Shown: positions 32,614 to 41,370 of the stretch, piece by piece
Layout of the letters: each line of letters starts with the position of its first letter
Numbering within the stretch: position 1 is the first letter of the stretch
Assembly: GCA_944393175.1 (NCBI GenBank)
Contig: CALXZH010000010.1
Coordinates: 66,733 to 125,547 of the forward strand
Direction of reading: 5' to 3'
DNA from: an uncultured Alphaproteobacteria bacterium
GTDB lineage: Bacteria; Pseudomonadota; Alphaproteobacteria; RF32; CAG-239
DNA: 58,815 nucleotides
Translations under genes and position numbers: made by a program
Notes under the pieces: model-generated
Told to the model about the DNA's origin: nothing
Databases searched by the model: none
Seen by the model: only the letters and a program-made list of their open reading frames with translations

Positions 32614-33522
32614 ATGCCCGAATCCGTTGTTAATCGTTTTTTGGAGATGATGTCGGCCGAAAGAGGGGCGGCGCAAAATACCCTTGAGGCTTATGGTAGA
32701 GATGTTGAACAATTTTTAGAAAATTGTTCTTATGCTTCTCTAAAAGATATTTCCGGCGATGATATTGAAGATTTTATACAATATTTGAGCCGTGATGAAC
32801 ATCTTTCTCCTAAAACGGTAGCCAGAAAAATTTCTGCTCTGAGAGAGTTTTTTAAGTTTCTTTATACCGAAAAATTAATTAAAACTAATCCCTCCCTTGA
32901 TATTTTGACACCAAAACAACAAAAGCCTTTACCTAAGTTTTTGACGCAAGAGGAAATTAAGCAACTTATTCAAGCGGCAAAAGCTGAAAATACACCGGCA
33001 GGGCGTCGAATGTGCGTGATGTTGGAATTGATGTATGCTTGCGGATTGAGGGTTTCGGAATTGGTTTCTTTGCCTGAAAATTGTATTAATTTTGATAAAA
33101 GACAAATTTTAATCAGAGGTAAGGGGAGTAAAGAGAGAATCGTGCCGGTTGCTCCGCAAGCCATTGAGGCCGTGTTTGATTATTTGTCTTATCGGGACTA
33201 TTTTATTAAAGGCGGTAGAAAATCTATGTGGTTGTTTCCGTCAAAGTCTTCGACCTCGGGACACATCACCAGAGACACTTTTTTTAAGCACCTGAAAGAA
33301 ATTGCTGTCCGTGCCGGTATTTCCCCTCAAAAAGTGACACCACACGTTCTACGCCACTCTTTTGCCACGCATTTGCTCAATCATGATGTTGATTTAAGGT
33401 CCGTACAAAAAATGTTGGGTCATGAAAGTATTAATACTACCGAAATTTATACGCATATTATTTCTGATAAGCTGATTCAAACCGTCCAAAAATTGCATCC
33501 TTTAGCTCAAAAACATTCTTAG
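32614..33522 (+). CDS. xerD: Tyrosine recombinase XerD
   Basis: Xer recombinases resolve chromosome dimers at dif, switched on by FtsK (42.5 kb). The 302-residue protein has a SAM-like N-terminal domain (RFLEMMSAERGAAQNTLEAYGRDVEQFL) and a catalytic domain with R in CGLRVSEL, K in RGKGSKER, H-x-x-R in HVLRHSFATHLL, H in LGHESINTTEIY and the nucleophile Tyr in IYTH. XerD rather than XerC is preferred from the aroK neighbourhood. It starts immediately after the small membrane protein. Confidence 0.9.
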   Translation: MPESVVNRFLEMMSAERGAAQNTLEAYGRDVEQFLENCSYASLKDISGDDIEDFIQYLSRDEHLSPKTVARKISALREFFKFLYTEKLIKTNPSLDILTPKQQKPLPKFLTQEEIKQLIQAAKAENTPAGRRMCVMLELMYACGLRVSELVSLPENCINFDKRQILIRGKGSKERIVPVAPQAIEAVFDYLSYRDYFIKGGRKSMWLFPSKSSTSGHITRDTFFKHLKEIAVRAGISPQKVTPHVLRHSFATHLLNHDVDLRSVQKMLGHESINTTEIYTHIISDKLIQTVQKLHPLAQKHS

Positions 33523-33546
33523 GTTGATTTTTGGGGGATATTGTTT

Positions 33547-33563
33547 TATAGTTCGACTATAAT
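33547..33563 (+). promoter_or_regulatory. Palindrome overlapping a -10 element before the XRE gene
   Basis: TATAGT-TCG-ACTATA (33547-33561) is a perfect 6-bp inverted repeat. Its right arm forms a consensus -10 TATAAT at 33558-33563. Position 20 bases before the XRE start fits an autoregulatory operator. No clear -35 is seen. Confidence 0.45.
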
Positions 33564-33582
33564 AAGTTGTGTCGGAGGAGTG

Positions 33583-34038
33583 ATGAGTATTAAAACTAAT
33601 AGTCGCGGACGCTTGGCTGACGGTAGTCCTAACCCAATAGATGTTGCCGTAGGGCAAAAGATTTGTGCAAGGCGTTGTGAGCTTGGATGGTCTATGGAAA
33701 AGTTAGCTAATGCTATTGGGCTTACTTTTCAACAAATCCAAAAATATGAAAAAGGTGTTAACCGAGTTAGTGCCAGCAGACTTTATGATTTTAGTAAAGT
33801 TTTGGGAATGCCTATTAATTATTTTTTTAGCGGAATTGATGATAAAGCTGATAAATATAGCCCAAGGCAAGTTGCTACAGAAGAAATGTTTAACCAAATT
33901 GATGACCCGATGAATTGGGAAGAAAGCAGAATTTTGGCCGAGGCTTATTATAAAATTAAAAATAGAAAGTTGGCTAAAAATTTATTGGATTTGATGGTGA
34001 GTATTTCTCGTGTAAATGAAAAAAATGATGAAATGTGA
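33583..34038 (+). CDS. XRE-family transcriptional regulator
   Basis: The 151-residue protein (ATG 33583, GGAGG 6-8 bases upstream) has one Cro/CI-type helix-turn-helix: VGQKICARRCELGWSMEKLANAIGLTFQQIQKYEKGVNRVSASRLYDFSKVLGM (about residues 22-75). A helical tail follows, including NWEESRILAEAYYKI. This form is very common in Alphaproteobacteria, where members regulate stress, motility or metabolism genes. Targets cannot be inferred. The frame is open back to 33541, but the ribosome site decides for 33583. Confidence 0.88.
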   Translation: MSIKTNSRGRLADGSPNPIDVAVGQKICARRCELGWSMEKLANAIGLTFQQIQKYEKGVNRVSASRLYDFSKVLGMPINYFFSGIDDKADKYSPRQVATEEMFNQIDDPMNWEESRILAEAYYKIKNRKLAKNLLDLMVSISRVNEKNDEM

Positions 34039-34042
34039 TAAT

Positions 34043-34076
34043 AAAAAAGGGCGGTTATAAAAACCGTCCTTTTTTA
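34043..34076. terminator. Bidirectional terminator after the XRE gene
   Basis: GGGCGGTT and AACCGTCC pair (one G-U) around ATAAA with A- and T-runs outside. It serves the XRE gene and the convergent 300-aa gene. Confidence 0.85.
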
Positions 34077-34097
34077 TTAATTGTGCAGAAGGGGATT

Positions 34098-35000
34098 TTA
34101 TTTCCTACCGCTTTTGAGCCGAGCTTCCTTGGCTTTTACAAAAGCGTCAATCACATCCTTTGCTTTGGTATCTTTTGATACCCAGTCAAATTTGGCCGGC
34201 AAGTTCAGACACAATTGGTCTTCTGTCCACCAGATGGGCAAATCCCAATCTCTTTCGCTGGTAAAGTCGGGGTTTTTACATTCAAAAACCGGCTTTTGTT
34301 CGAAAAGCTTGATTTCTTCCTCAAGCTTGTCTTCATCGAGATTAAGCCCGCAATTGATGGCATAGGCCTTGGCGACTTCTCCGCGGAACATTGCCAGATA
34401 GGCGTCGATATATTCCGGTGCTGCCTTGAAAATCTTACAACGAATGTCGTTGATTTTTTTTGACCCGACGGTGAAATAGTCAATTATGTCACCATAGGTG
34501 GTTTCTGCGCCCAAATACTGCATTGGTGTACGTGATTCCGTAGCCAAAATCTGACGACCGGTGATGTCTTCACAGAACTCGCACATTCTAATGGCAAGGA
34601 CACGGGTGATGACTTGTCCACCAATCGGAGATGACAGCAGTTTTTCTGGCGATACTTGGGTTTCCCGAGCCCAGAACGCAACACACTGCTCTTTGGTCAT
34701 TTCAATCGTGCAATCTGTATCACCAGAGAAGTGTTCTACCAGATTGGCAAAAGTTGCCAACTCCGGTGTTTTGGTGAACAAGGTTGTGCGTTTTTGTTTG
34801 CCTGTCAATGCTTTGAGCTCATTGCATAACTGTTTTACGGCTGCACGGGGTAAGGATGATACCTTTTGTTCCAGAATTTCTTTTGCTTTTTCATCTCTTT
34901 GTTCAACAGAGAGGTCTTCCAAAGATGCTTTACCTGTGTGGTTGTTTACGAATTCCACAACGAATGCTTTTACTACCGGCTGAAAAATTTTTGTTTCCAT
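34098..35000 (-). CDS. Hypothetical protein, 300 aa
   Basis: I do not recognise this protein. It has no signal peptide or membrane segment and is mostly helical with mixed charge. Visible features are a Glu/Lys-rich N-terminal half (EQRDEKAKEILEQKV), an aromatic patch near the C terminus (RDWDLPIWWTEDQLCLNLP) and scattered cysteines (MCEFCEDITG is the only close pair). Its codons look richer in C and G at third positions than those of its neighbours (for example many AAC, GAC, ACC), which may mean high expression or later arrival. It is a single-gene unit between a strong terminator and rsmA. Confidence 0.7.
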   Translation of the reverse strand: METKIFQPVVKAFVVEFVNNHTGKASLEDLSVEQRDEKAKEILEQKVSSLPRAAVKQLCNELKALTGKQKRTTLFTKTPELATFANLVEHFSGDTDCTIEMTKEQCVAFWARETQVSPEKLLSSPIGGQVITRVLAIRMCEFCEDITGRQILATESRTPMQYLGAETTYGDIIDYFTVGSKKINDIRCKIFKAAPEYIDAYLAMFRGEVAKAYAINCGLNLDEDKLEEEIKLFEQKPVFECKNPDFTSERDWDLPIWWTEDQLCLNLPAKFDWVSKDTKAKDVIDAFVKAKEARLKSGRK

Positions 35001-35111
35001 AAATAATAAGTATTAAATATTGTTAGACATAAAAGTAACTGTAATGTTTTGGATTTAGCACAGCTTTTTGTAAATGACAAGCAAAAATTTGAGAAATTTT
35101 GACAAAAACAG

Positions 35112-35963
35112 CTATTTGATGTTTGCCAGAGCTAAAAATTGTTCCGGTGTCAGCTCTTCAGCTCGGGCGGTGAGCGGAATATTTAGCTGTTGGCATTTAT
35201 CTTCAAGATTAGAAATGCTTTTTAGACTTTGGCGAATCATCTTGCGGCGTTGGCCAAAAGCCAGAGTGGTCAGTTTTTCGATTTTGCTGATTTGCTCTGA
35301 GCTTAGCGTGTTTTCTTTGGGGCGGAAAAGTAAAACCGATGACCAAATTTTAGGTGCCGGTGTAAAGCAATTCGGGCTTAAATCCATTAGGTGTTCAATA
35401 TGACATTGAAGCTGACTTAGTACCGAAATGCGACCATAATCTTTGCTCTTTATCGGAGCCATAATTCGTTCGGCTACTTCCTTTTGGAACATTAATGTCA
35501 TAGAACTATAATTATTAATCTCTTTGAGCCATTTGATGAGTAAAGGAACGGAAATGTTATACGGCAGATTACTGATAATATGCTGTGGTGTTGATGATAA
35601 TTCTTTTATATCGGTTTGGAGAGCATCACCGTTGATTATTTTTAAGATATTTCCGGTTTTTTCTTGCATTTCTTCCATAATGGAAATGCAGCGCTCGTCC
35701 ATTTCAATTACCGTTAATTCTTTGGGATTGGCTGAAAGAATCGCTCGAGTTAATCCTCCGGGACCGGGGCCGATTTCAAAAACATAACTTTGTGCAAAAT
35801 CTTTTAAATTTTGATTTTGCAAACTTAAGCGGATTATTTTATCGGTGATGTTTTGGTCTAGCAGAAAGTTTTGGCCTAAGGTTTTTTTTGCCATTAAGCC
35901 GTGTGCATCTACTGTGGTTCTTAATGATGGTAGGGATGCTATCTTTTCTGCTAAATCGGTCAT
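35112..35963 (-). CDS. rsmA: 16S rRNA (adenine-1518/1519-N6)-dimethyltransferase
   Basis: RsmA (KsgA) dimethylates two adenines near the 3' end of 16S rRNA. The 283-residue protein has KKTLGQNFLLDQNITDKI, SAM motif I VFEIGPGPGGLTRAIL, the catalytic NLPYNISVPLL and a C-terminal domain with LAFGQRRKMIRQSLKS. It begins one base after surA ends. pdxA, which usually lies between surA and rsmA, is missing. Confidence 0.95.
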   Translation of the reverse strand: MTDLAEKIASLPSLRTTVDAHGLMAKKTLGQNFLLDQNITDKIIRLSLQNQNLKDFAQSYVFEIGPGPGGLTRAILSANPKELTVIEMDERCISIMEEMQEKTGNILKIINGDALQTDIKELSSTPQHIISNLPYNISVPLLIKWLKEINNYSSMTLMFQKEVAERIMAPIKSKDYGRISVLSQLQCHIEHLMDLSPNCFTPAPKIWSSVLLFRPKENTLSSEQISKIEKLTTLAFGQRRKMIRQSLKSISNLEDKCQQLNIPLTARAEELTPEQFLALANIK

Positions 35964-35964
35964 T

Positions 35965-37035
35965 TTAATTCCTTAGTTCAATAACGGCTTTTTGTCTGAT
36001 ATTATGCAATAATTTTGCGGATACCTCTTCTAAGCGTTTATTTTCCATAAATTTACGCATTTCTTCTTTGGTGGGAAGATTGGGCTTATCTCTATCAGGA
36101 TGGTAGGTTTGTGTTAATTTTAGGATATAAAAATCGTTACCTACTTGGATAGGGTCGGAGACTTCGCCGTCTTTCATACTTAATACTTTGCTGTTAAGCG
36201 GCTCTATGAGTTGACCTGCATTTAACCATCCTAAGTTTCCTCCATTCGAGGCACTCGGACTTTCTGAAAATTGGGCAGCATAAAGTTCAAATCTGGGGTC
36301 GCGTCTCAGATTTGAGACCAAATCTTCTAAGTTTTTGGCATTGGGCTTTTTGATGACAATTTCTGATACCATATATTTGGGCGTAGACATATCTTTGGCG
36401 GATTCATTGATAGCATCTTCTATCTCTTTATCCGTTAATTCTCCGTCCATACTCATTTGTCTTCTGACAACGCGAATCCATGCCAGGTCAGATTTTATTT
36501 GCTCTCTAAAGACTTTCATACTTACGCCGCCTTTGGCTAATAAATTTTTTAATTCGCCAGCCGGAATTTTATTGCTTGCTTCAAAATGTTGAACGGAAGC
36601 ATCAATATCTTTTTGCGTTATTTCTATGCCTTGCTTGGCGGCTTCTTGTATCTTTAATTTTTCATCTATTGCTGTTTGAATAACCTTCGCAATTATCATT
36701 CTTTTGGTTTCTGCATTGAAGGGTATTTTGGTGTTCATTACAAAGGCTTTTGCTCTTTGTTCAATGTCTGTTGATGATAACATTTCTCCGTTTACAACAG
36801 CTATGATTTTAATATCTCCGTTGTCATATAATCGTATGGGCTCATTGGGTATTTGCGGACGAACTTGTTTTATAGGCTTGGGTTGGGTCGGTTGCGCGGT
36901 GTCGTTGGAATTCTTAAAAACAACAGATTCCTTTGCTTGCGGTGCCGGAGCTTGTTGATTGATAAATTGTGCCTGCGCGGTGTGTGCAATCAGGCATAAA
37001 CTTATTAGCAATACATATTTTTTTACTGTTAACAT
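35965..37035 (-). CDS. surA: Periplasmic peptidylprolyl isomerase/chaperone SurA-like
   Basis: SurA helps outer-membrane proteins such as LptD fold. The 356-residue protein begins with a signal peptide (KKYVLLISLCLIAHTAQA), then a Pro/Gln-rich stretch, the SurA N-terminal helical region (IAVVNGEMLSSTDIEQRAKAF), and one parvulin domain (YMVSEIVIKKPNAKNLED, GGNLGWLNAGQLIEPL). Only one PPIase domain is present against two in E. coli. The start at ATG 37035, with AGGAG 8 bases upstream, is preferred over a TTG at 37041. It follows lptD, its likely client. Confidence 0.88.
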   Translation of the reverse strand: MLTVKKYVLLISLCLIAHTAQAQFINQQAPAPQAKESVVFKNSNDTAQPTQPKPIKQVRPQIPNEPIRLYDNGDIKIIAVVNGEMLSSTDIEQRAKAFVMNTKIPFNAETKRMIIAKVIQTAIDEKLKIQEAAKQGIEITQKDIDASVQHFEASNKIPAGELKNLLAKGGVSMKVFREQIKSDLAWIRVVRRQMSMDGELTDKEIEDAINESAKDMSTPKYMVSEIVIKKPNAKNLEDLVSNLRRDPRFELYAAQFSESPSASNGGNLGWLNAGQLIEPLNSKVLSMKDGEVSDPIQVGNDFYILKLTQTYHPDRDKPNLPTKEEMRKFMENKRLEEVSAKLLHNIRQKAVIELRN

Positions 37036-37046
37036 TCTCAAAACTC

Positions 37047-39326
37047 CTATTTCGAACCAACTCCGCCAAGCGTTTTCAAATATAGTGAAACGGTAAATTC
37101 AAAGTCATTTTCATCTTCAGGATCATTAGAATCGTAACGATGTAAATCTCCAATAATTTTTATACATTCGTCTTCATAAGTCAATGTGCCGCCATGTTCC
37201 AGTGAACCGCCGCCTTTGGTCAAATCTTGACGGTTATAAATACTGATGGACCAATCTTTGGTGAGCTGCGAACTTATTGCTGTATAAAGTTCTTTTCTAT
37301 CGCCCAACTCTTCGGCCATCGTAGCATCGCTTTCTTGAAGATAAATATATGAAATATAGGCATTTAAAATATTCGGACCTATGCGAGCGGCTAATTCGCT
37401 GTATCTCATCTCCAATGTATCTTTATCAAAACGAAAACGATAGTTCATATCTAAATAATCGTTCGGATTGGCATAGATACGTCCTACATAATCACTAAAG
37501 TGTGAGTTTTCATCGTTATTGGCGCCGAATTCATCATGATCATTGCTGAAGTTGTAGCTTTGTGCAATGAAAGCTTGCGTACGTCCCATAATGGTTCCGT
37601 AAGAGCTCCAGTTTAAGCCATAGCTGATACGGCTGCCGGTATCATTGCGGTCATAGCCGGCATAACGATCAATATCTAAAACATTGGTATCGTCAAGGTC
37701 GGAATTTTGGCTGTCTTCATTTGGGATTTTATCGATTTTATTGCCACCATTGGGTGCTGCTACGGCAACAACTACCGGTTCAATGATATGTCTGGAGGTG
37801 TCGGTTGCTTTGACAAAAGGCATTTTCCATTCTAATCCTAATTGCGGAAAGACGCGGCCGACTTCTCCCGTGAATTTTTCATTATCCGGATTGGTATAGT
37901 TATCAATGTAATAGGCATCTGATTTTACGGATGCTACTAACCGATACTTTTCACCATAGGGGCTGGTATAAGGTAAATTCCATGAATTTATCATGGTCAT
38001 ACGTTGGGAACTGACATCTTGCTCTCTCATCACAGAGGCAAAATCAAACGTGTTTTTAAAGTAAGCTCCGTATTGTCCGGGGTCACTGACATTTTCATAT
38101 GTGATTAAAGGAAGTACATATGGTTTGTCATATTTTCTTTTTCTGAACTCTTGGCTGTTGAGCATTTGCAGATCATAACTGATGAGTTTGTAGTAGTAAG
38201 CTTCAATAGATGCGTAGTTCCTATTATCAAATCCTTGCATCTTTGCGCTTGAGGTCAGCCATGCATCTTCTTTTTTGGGTAAGGACAGGTCTTTTAAGTA
38301 CATCGAATCCGAGACGTAATTCAAATCTAAATCTGATACCCAATAATCGTTTATTTCATAACGAGCTTTGGCGTATAAATTTCCTCTGTATTCATCATCA
38401 TCGTCATCTCTTAAGACTGAGCCTTGAGTGTGTAGGTAACCTCTTTCAAAGTATTTGCGGTAGGTTCCATCTAAAATCAGACCGTGATTTGTGCTTAAAA
38501 TCGGTGAAAAGGTAAAATCTTCATGGGGGGATATGTCCCAAAAATATCTTGGTTGTAAAAAACCATCAAGATAACTGCTTGAACCAAAACTCGGAATTAA
38601 GAATCCCGAACGGCGTTTTACGGTCGGATCCGGATGAGATAAAAACGGCGTGTAAAATACGGGAACTCCTTTTACTTCCAGTATGGCATCTTTATAGTAT
38701 ACATTTTTGCTTGCGGCATCATGATTTATTTTTCGGGCTTTTAATTGCCATAACGGATTAGGATTAAGCGCACAAACATCGCAAGGAGAGTATACCGCAT
38801 TGTTCATTACTTTATTGTTGTTGGGGTAGGTCCTAACTCGGCGTGCTGCTATGCGGCTTTCGTCTTTCATGATGATTTTGATGTTGTCCATTTCGCCTTG
38901 AGACATCTGATTGGTTAAAACAACGTAGTCTGAAAATACAACATTGTTTTCGGCATCAATCATTCTGACATTTCCAACTGCCGTTACAACATCATCACGC
39001 TGATTGTAAATTACTTTATCGGCATTTAAGGTAAGTCCGTCGCGAATAATATTGACATCGCCGATTGCGGTGATGGTTTCTAAATTTTGGTTGTTTTCCA
39101 TCTCATTGGCGCTGAAGTAAATTTCTTTGGTCTTCTTTTCAATCGGCATAGGCGTCATAAAATTACCTATGTTATCATTTTGCTCCAGTTCGCCAAATGG
39201 TTTGGGTGATACTTTGCTTATCTTTGTGCCGGGGGCCGGTTCTTTCATATCGGCTGCAAAAGATATTTGCGGTTCGATAAGAATTGATAAAAGCGCCAGA
39301 GTATGCAAAATCTTAAATTTAGGCAT
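37047..39326 (-). CDS. lptD: LPS assembly protein LptD
   Basis: LptD is the outer-membrane barrel that inserts LPS at the cell surface. The 759-residue protein has a signal peptide ending SFAA, an OstA/LptA-like beta-jellyroll (IYFSANEMENNQNLETITAIGDVNIIRDGLTLNADKVIYNQ), a Cys pair (YSPCDVCALNP) in the usual place for the first disulfide, and a long barrel with alternating aromatic strands (GYLHTQGSVLRDDDDDEYRG, then YAKARYEINDYWVSDLDLNY). It overlaps lptF/G by 8 bp and is followed by surA. Its presence implies this organism makes LPS. Confidence 0.93.
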   Translation of the reverse strand: MPKFKILHTLALLSILIEPQISFAADMKEPAPGTKISKVSPKPFGELEQNDNIGNFMTPMPIEKKTKEIYFSANEMENNQNLETITAIGDVNIIRDGLTLNADKVIYNQRDDVVTAVGNVRMIDAENNVVFSDYVVLTNQMSQGEMDNIKIIMKDESRIAARRVRTYPNNNKVMNNAVYSPCDVCALNPNPLWQLKARKINHDAASKNVYYKDAILEVKGVPVFYTPFLSHPDPTVKRRSGFLIPSFGSSSYLDGFLQPRYFWDISPHEDFTFSPILSTNHGLILDGTYRKYFERGYLHTQGSVLRDDDDDEYRGNLYAKARYEINDYWVSDLDLNYVSDSMYLKDLSLPKKEDAWLTSSAKMQGFDNRNYASIEAYYYKLISYDLQMLNSQEFRKRKYDKPYVLPLITYENVSDPGQYGAYFKNTFDFASVMREQDVSSQRMTMINSWNLPYTSPYGEKYRLVASVKSDAYYIDNYTNPDNEKFTGEVGRVFPQLGLEWKMPFVKATDTSRHIIEPVVVAVAAPNGGNKIDKIPNEDSQNSDLDDTNVLDIDRYAGYDRNDTGSRISYGLNWSSYGTIMGRTQAFIAQSYNFSNDHDEFGANNDENSHFSDYVGRIYANPNDYLDMNYRFRFDKDTLEMRYSELAARIGPNILNAYISYIYLQESDATMAEELGDRKELYTAISSQLTKDWSISIYNRQDLTKGGGSLEHGGTLTYEDECIKIIGDLHRYDSNDPEDENDFEFTVSLYLKTLGGVGSK

Positions 39327-40446
39327 TGATTATATCCTCTGGCTTCTTGCGGCGAACGAAAAATGCCGGATTGTAAAACAGCAGCATATAAATACATATA
39401 AGCAAAGGAAGTAAGAAATTTAAATATAACAGCGGCAGTAAATATAAGTGCTTCGTAGCTAGGTTTCCAAAAATTAAATCGCAGGCTTGAACGATAACCA
39501 TGCCTATGATGGAAACGGAAATAATTTTGCTTTGTCCGCGACGATTAAAATTGCCTACCAGTAATCCCGTACAGGCCATAAGGGCAAATATCAGATTATA
39601 CAGAGGCATAAGAATGCGTTTGTTGCCTTCAACAATGTAGCGATTGACTTCATTGGGTGTTAGGCTTTTATCATCTCGGGCATTTAACAATTCCCAAAGA
39701 CTTCTTTCACGGGCGCCGGTTTCTTTTTCTTGGGTGGGACTCTTGGTATCAAAATCTACAGAATAGCGGTCAAAAGATAATGATGAAAATTGTCCGCTCT
39801 TTTTATTGATTTCTTGTCTTACCCCATTTACCATAATCAGTCTCGGGCCTTTAGGTGTATATATTACACGGCCTTTTTGTGAAGAAACCGTCATCTTGTT
39901 GTCGGGATTTCTTTCATCGTTAACTAAAATTCCGCTGACGGAACCGTCTTTTTCGTGCTTGGTGATAAAAACGGTTAAGCCATATTGAACGTCAGTGAAT
40001 TCACCCTCTCGGAACATAAGGTGCGATACATCGTTTTTGACTTCCCATTCCAGTTCATTAAACGCCTTTTCGGCGGCGGGAATGACAATATTGTTTACGT
40101 AGATATTAAAACAGGACATAAAAAGTCCGACATATAAGGCACCTTTGGCGCAAGCCCAAGGGCTGATACCGGCAGCTTTCATTACAACCAATTCGCGGTC
40201 GGAGAGCATACGGTTATATACAAATAACGTGGAAACAAATAAAGAAATTGGGGCTAATATAACAAATATTCTGGGCATGAGCAAAGAGGTCATTTTGACG
40301 AACAAAATAACCGGTAAACCTTTGTTTGTGACCATTTCTACAAAACGCAATGATTGAGTTAACCATATTATTGACATTAGCGAGAATGTCACTAACAGAA
40401 ATCCAATCATTATCTGTTTTATTATATATTTGTTTAGTTTATTCAT
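39319..40446 (-). CDS. LPS export permease of the LptF/LptG family
   Basis: This 375-residue protein has the three N-terminal membrane helices (YIIKQIMIGFLLVTFSLMSIIWL, LLMPRIFVILAPISLFVSTLF, GALYVGLFMSCFNIYVNNIVI), a periplasmic jellyroll (DVQYGLTVFITKHEKDGSVSGILVND), and three C-terminal helices. The stretch YNRMLSDRELVVMKAAGIS is the conserved coupling region; the QSLRFVEMVTNKGLP start fits LptF slightly better. LptF and LptG normally form a heterodimer and sit side by side; only one gene is here. A 21-bp palindrome lies upstream at 40508. Confidence 0.88.
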   Translation of the reverse strand: MNKLNKYIIKQIMIGFLLVTFSLMSIIWLTQSLRFVEMVTNKGLPVILFVKMTSLLMPRIFVILAPISLFVSTLFVYNRMLSDRELVVMKAAGISPWACAKGALYVGLFMSCFNIYVNNIVIPAAEKAFNELEWEVKNDVSHLMFREGEFTDVQYGLTVFITKHEKDGSVSGILVNDERNPDNKMTVSSQKGRVIYTPKGPRLIMVNGVRQEINKKSGQFSSLSFDRYSVDFDTKSPTQEKETGARERSLWELLNARDDKSLTPNEVNRYIVEGNKRILMPLYNLIFALMACTGLLVGNFNRRGQSKIISVSIIGMVIVQACDLIFGNLATKHLYLLPLLYLNFLLPLLICIYMLLFYNPAFFVRRKKPEDIINA

Positions 40447-40507
40447 AAAATTTCTAGCTAGCTGTTTTGAGCCGATTATATCTAATTTTCTTAGAAAGAA
40501 AACTATT

Positions 40508-40528
40508 ATTTTGCATATAATGCAAAAT
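40508..40528. repeat. Perfect palindrome between fabG and lptF/G
   Basis: ATTTTGCAT-ATA-ATGCAAAAT has 9-bp perfect arms. It lies 62 bp upstream of lptF/G. It may be an operator or a second hairpin after fabG. Confidence 0.5.
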
Positions 40529-40552
40529 TTTTAATTTTTAGTTTTTTTATGC

Positions 40553-40590
40553 AAAAAAAAAACACCTTCTTTTTTGCAAAGAAGGTGTTT
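40553..40590 (-). terminator. Terminator after fabG
   Basis: AACACCTTCTT pairs with AAGAAGGTGTT around a short loop; a run of ten T follows on the minus strand. Confidence 0.85.
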
Positions 40591-40610
40591 GAAGTGAGTT
40601 GCCGAGGCAA

Positions 40611-41348
40611 TTAAATCATTGCCATACCGCCATTAATGTTAATGGTTTGGCCGGTGATGTATTGAGCTTCATCTGAGGCCAAAAATGCAACAACATTGGC
40701 AATATCTTGAGCTTCACCAAGTTTGCCTTCAGGAATCTTGGCTAAAAGTTTGGCTTTTACATCGTCAGGCAAAACATCGGTCATCGGCGTACGGATAAAG
40801 CCCGGTGCAATTGAGTTTACGGTAATGCCGCGAGAACCAACTTCTTGTGCCAAGCATTTGTTCATAGCTATCATACCTGCTTTAGATGCTGAATAGTTGG
40901 CTTGTCCGGCGTTTCCGGTTACACCAACAACTGATGCAATACCGATAATACGGCCAAAATGGCGTTTCATCATACCGCGAACAGCTGCTTTGGCTAATTT
41001 GAAACCAGCTGAAAGGTTAACGTCTAATACCAGTTGCCAATCTTCATCACTCATACGGATAAACAAATTATCTCTGGTTAAACCTGCATTGTTTACCAAA
41101 ATATCGATACGGCCTAATTTTTCCTCAACTTGAGATACCAAGTTTTTAACATCTTCCGGATTGGTCAAGTTGGCAGTGAAAATTTCTACTCTGTCGCCTA
41201 ATTCGGCTTTTAATTTTTCCATCGGTTCAGCGCGCATATCGGTTAATGCCAAGGTTGCACCTTGTTTGTGCAAAGTGCGGGCAATTTTATCACCAAGACC
41301 GCCGGCAGCACCGGTTATCAAAGCTACTTTATCATGTAATTCAAACAT
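40611..41348 (-). CDS. fabG: 3-oxoacyl-ACP reductase
   Basis: FabG reduces 3-oxoacyl-ACP with NADPH in fatty acid elongation. The 245-residue short-chain dehydrogenase has the cofactor motif ALITGAAGGLGDKIA, NNAGLTRDN, the catalytic Ser in GIASVVGVTGN, YSASKAG with the active Tyr and Lys, and IAPGFIRTPMTD. It follows fabD by 22 bp; acpP, the usual next gene, is replaced by a terminator. Confidence 0.95.
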   Translation of the reverse strand: MFELHDKVALITGAAGGLGDKIARTLHKQGATLALTDMRAEPMEKLKAELGDRVEIFTANLTNPEDVKNLVSQVEEKLGRIDILVNNAGLTRDNLFIRMSDEDWQLVLDVNLSAGFKLAKAAVRGMMKRHFGRIIGIASVVGVTGNAGQANYSASKAGMIAMNKCLAQEVGSRGITVNSIAPGFIRTPMTDVLPDDVKAKLLAKIPEGKLGEAQDIANVVAFLASDEAQYITGQTININGGMAMI

Positions 41349-41370
41349 TTTGAATCCTTTCTTTGGGTTA

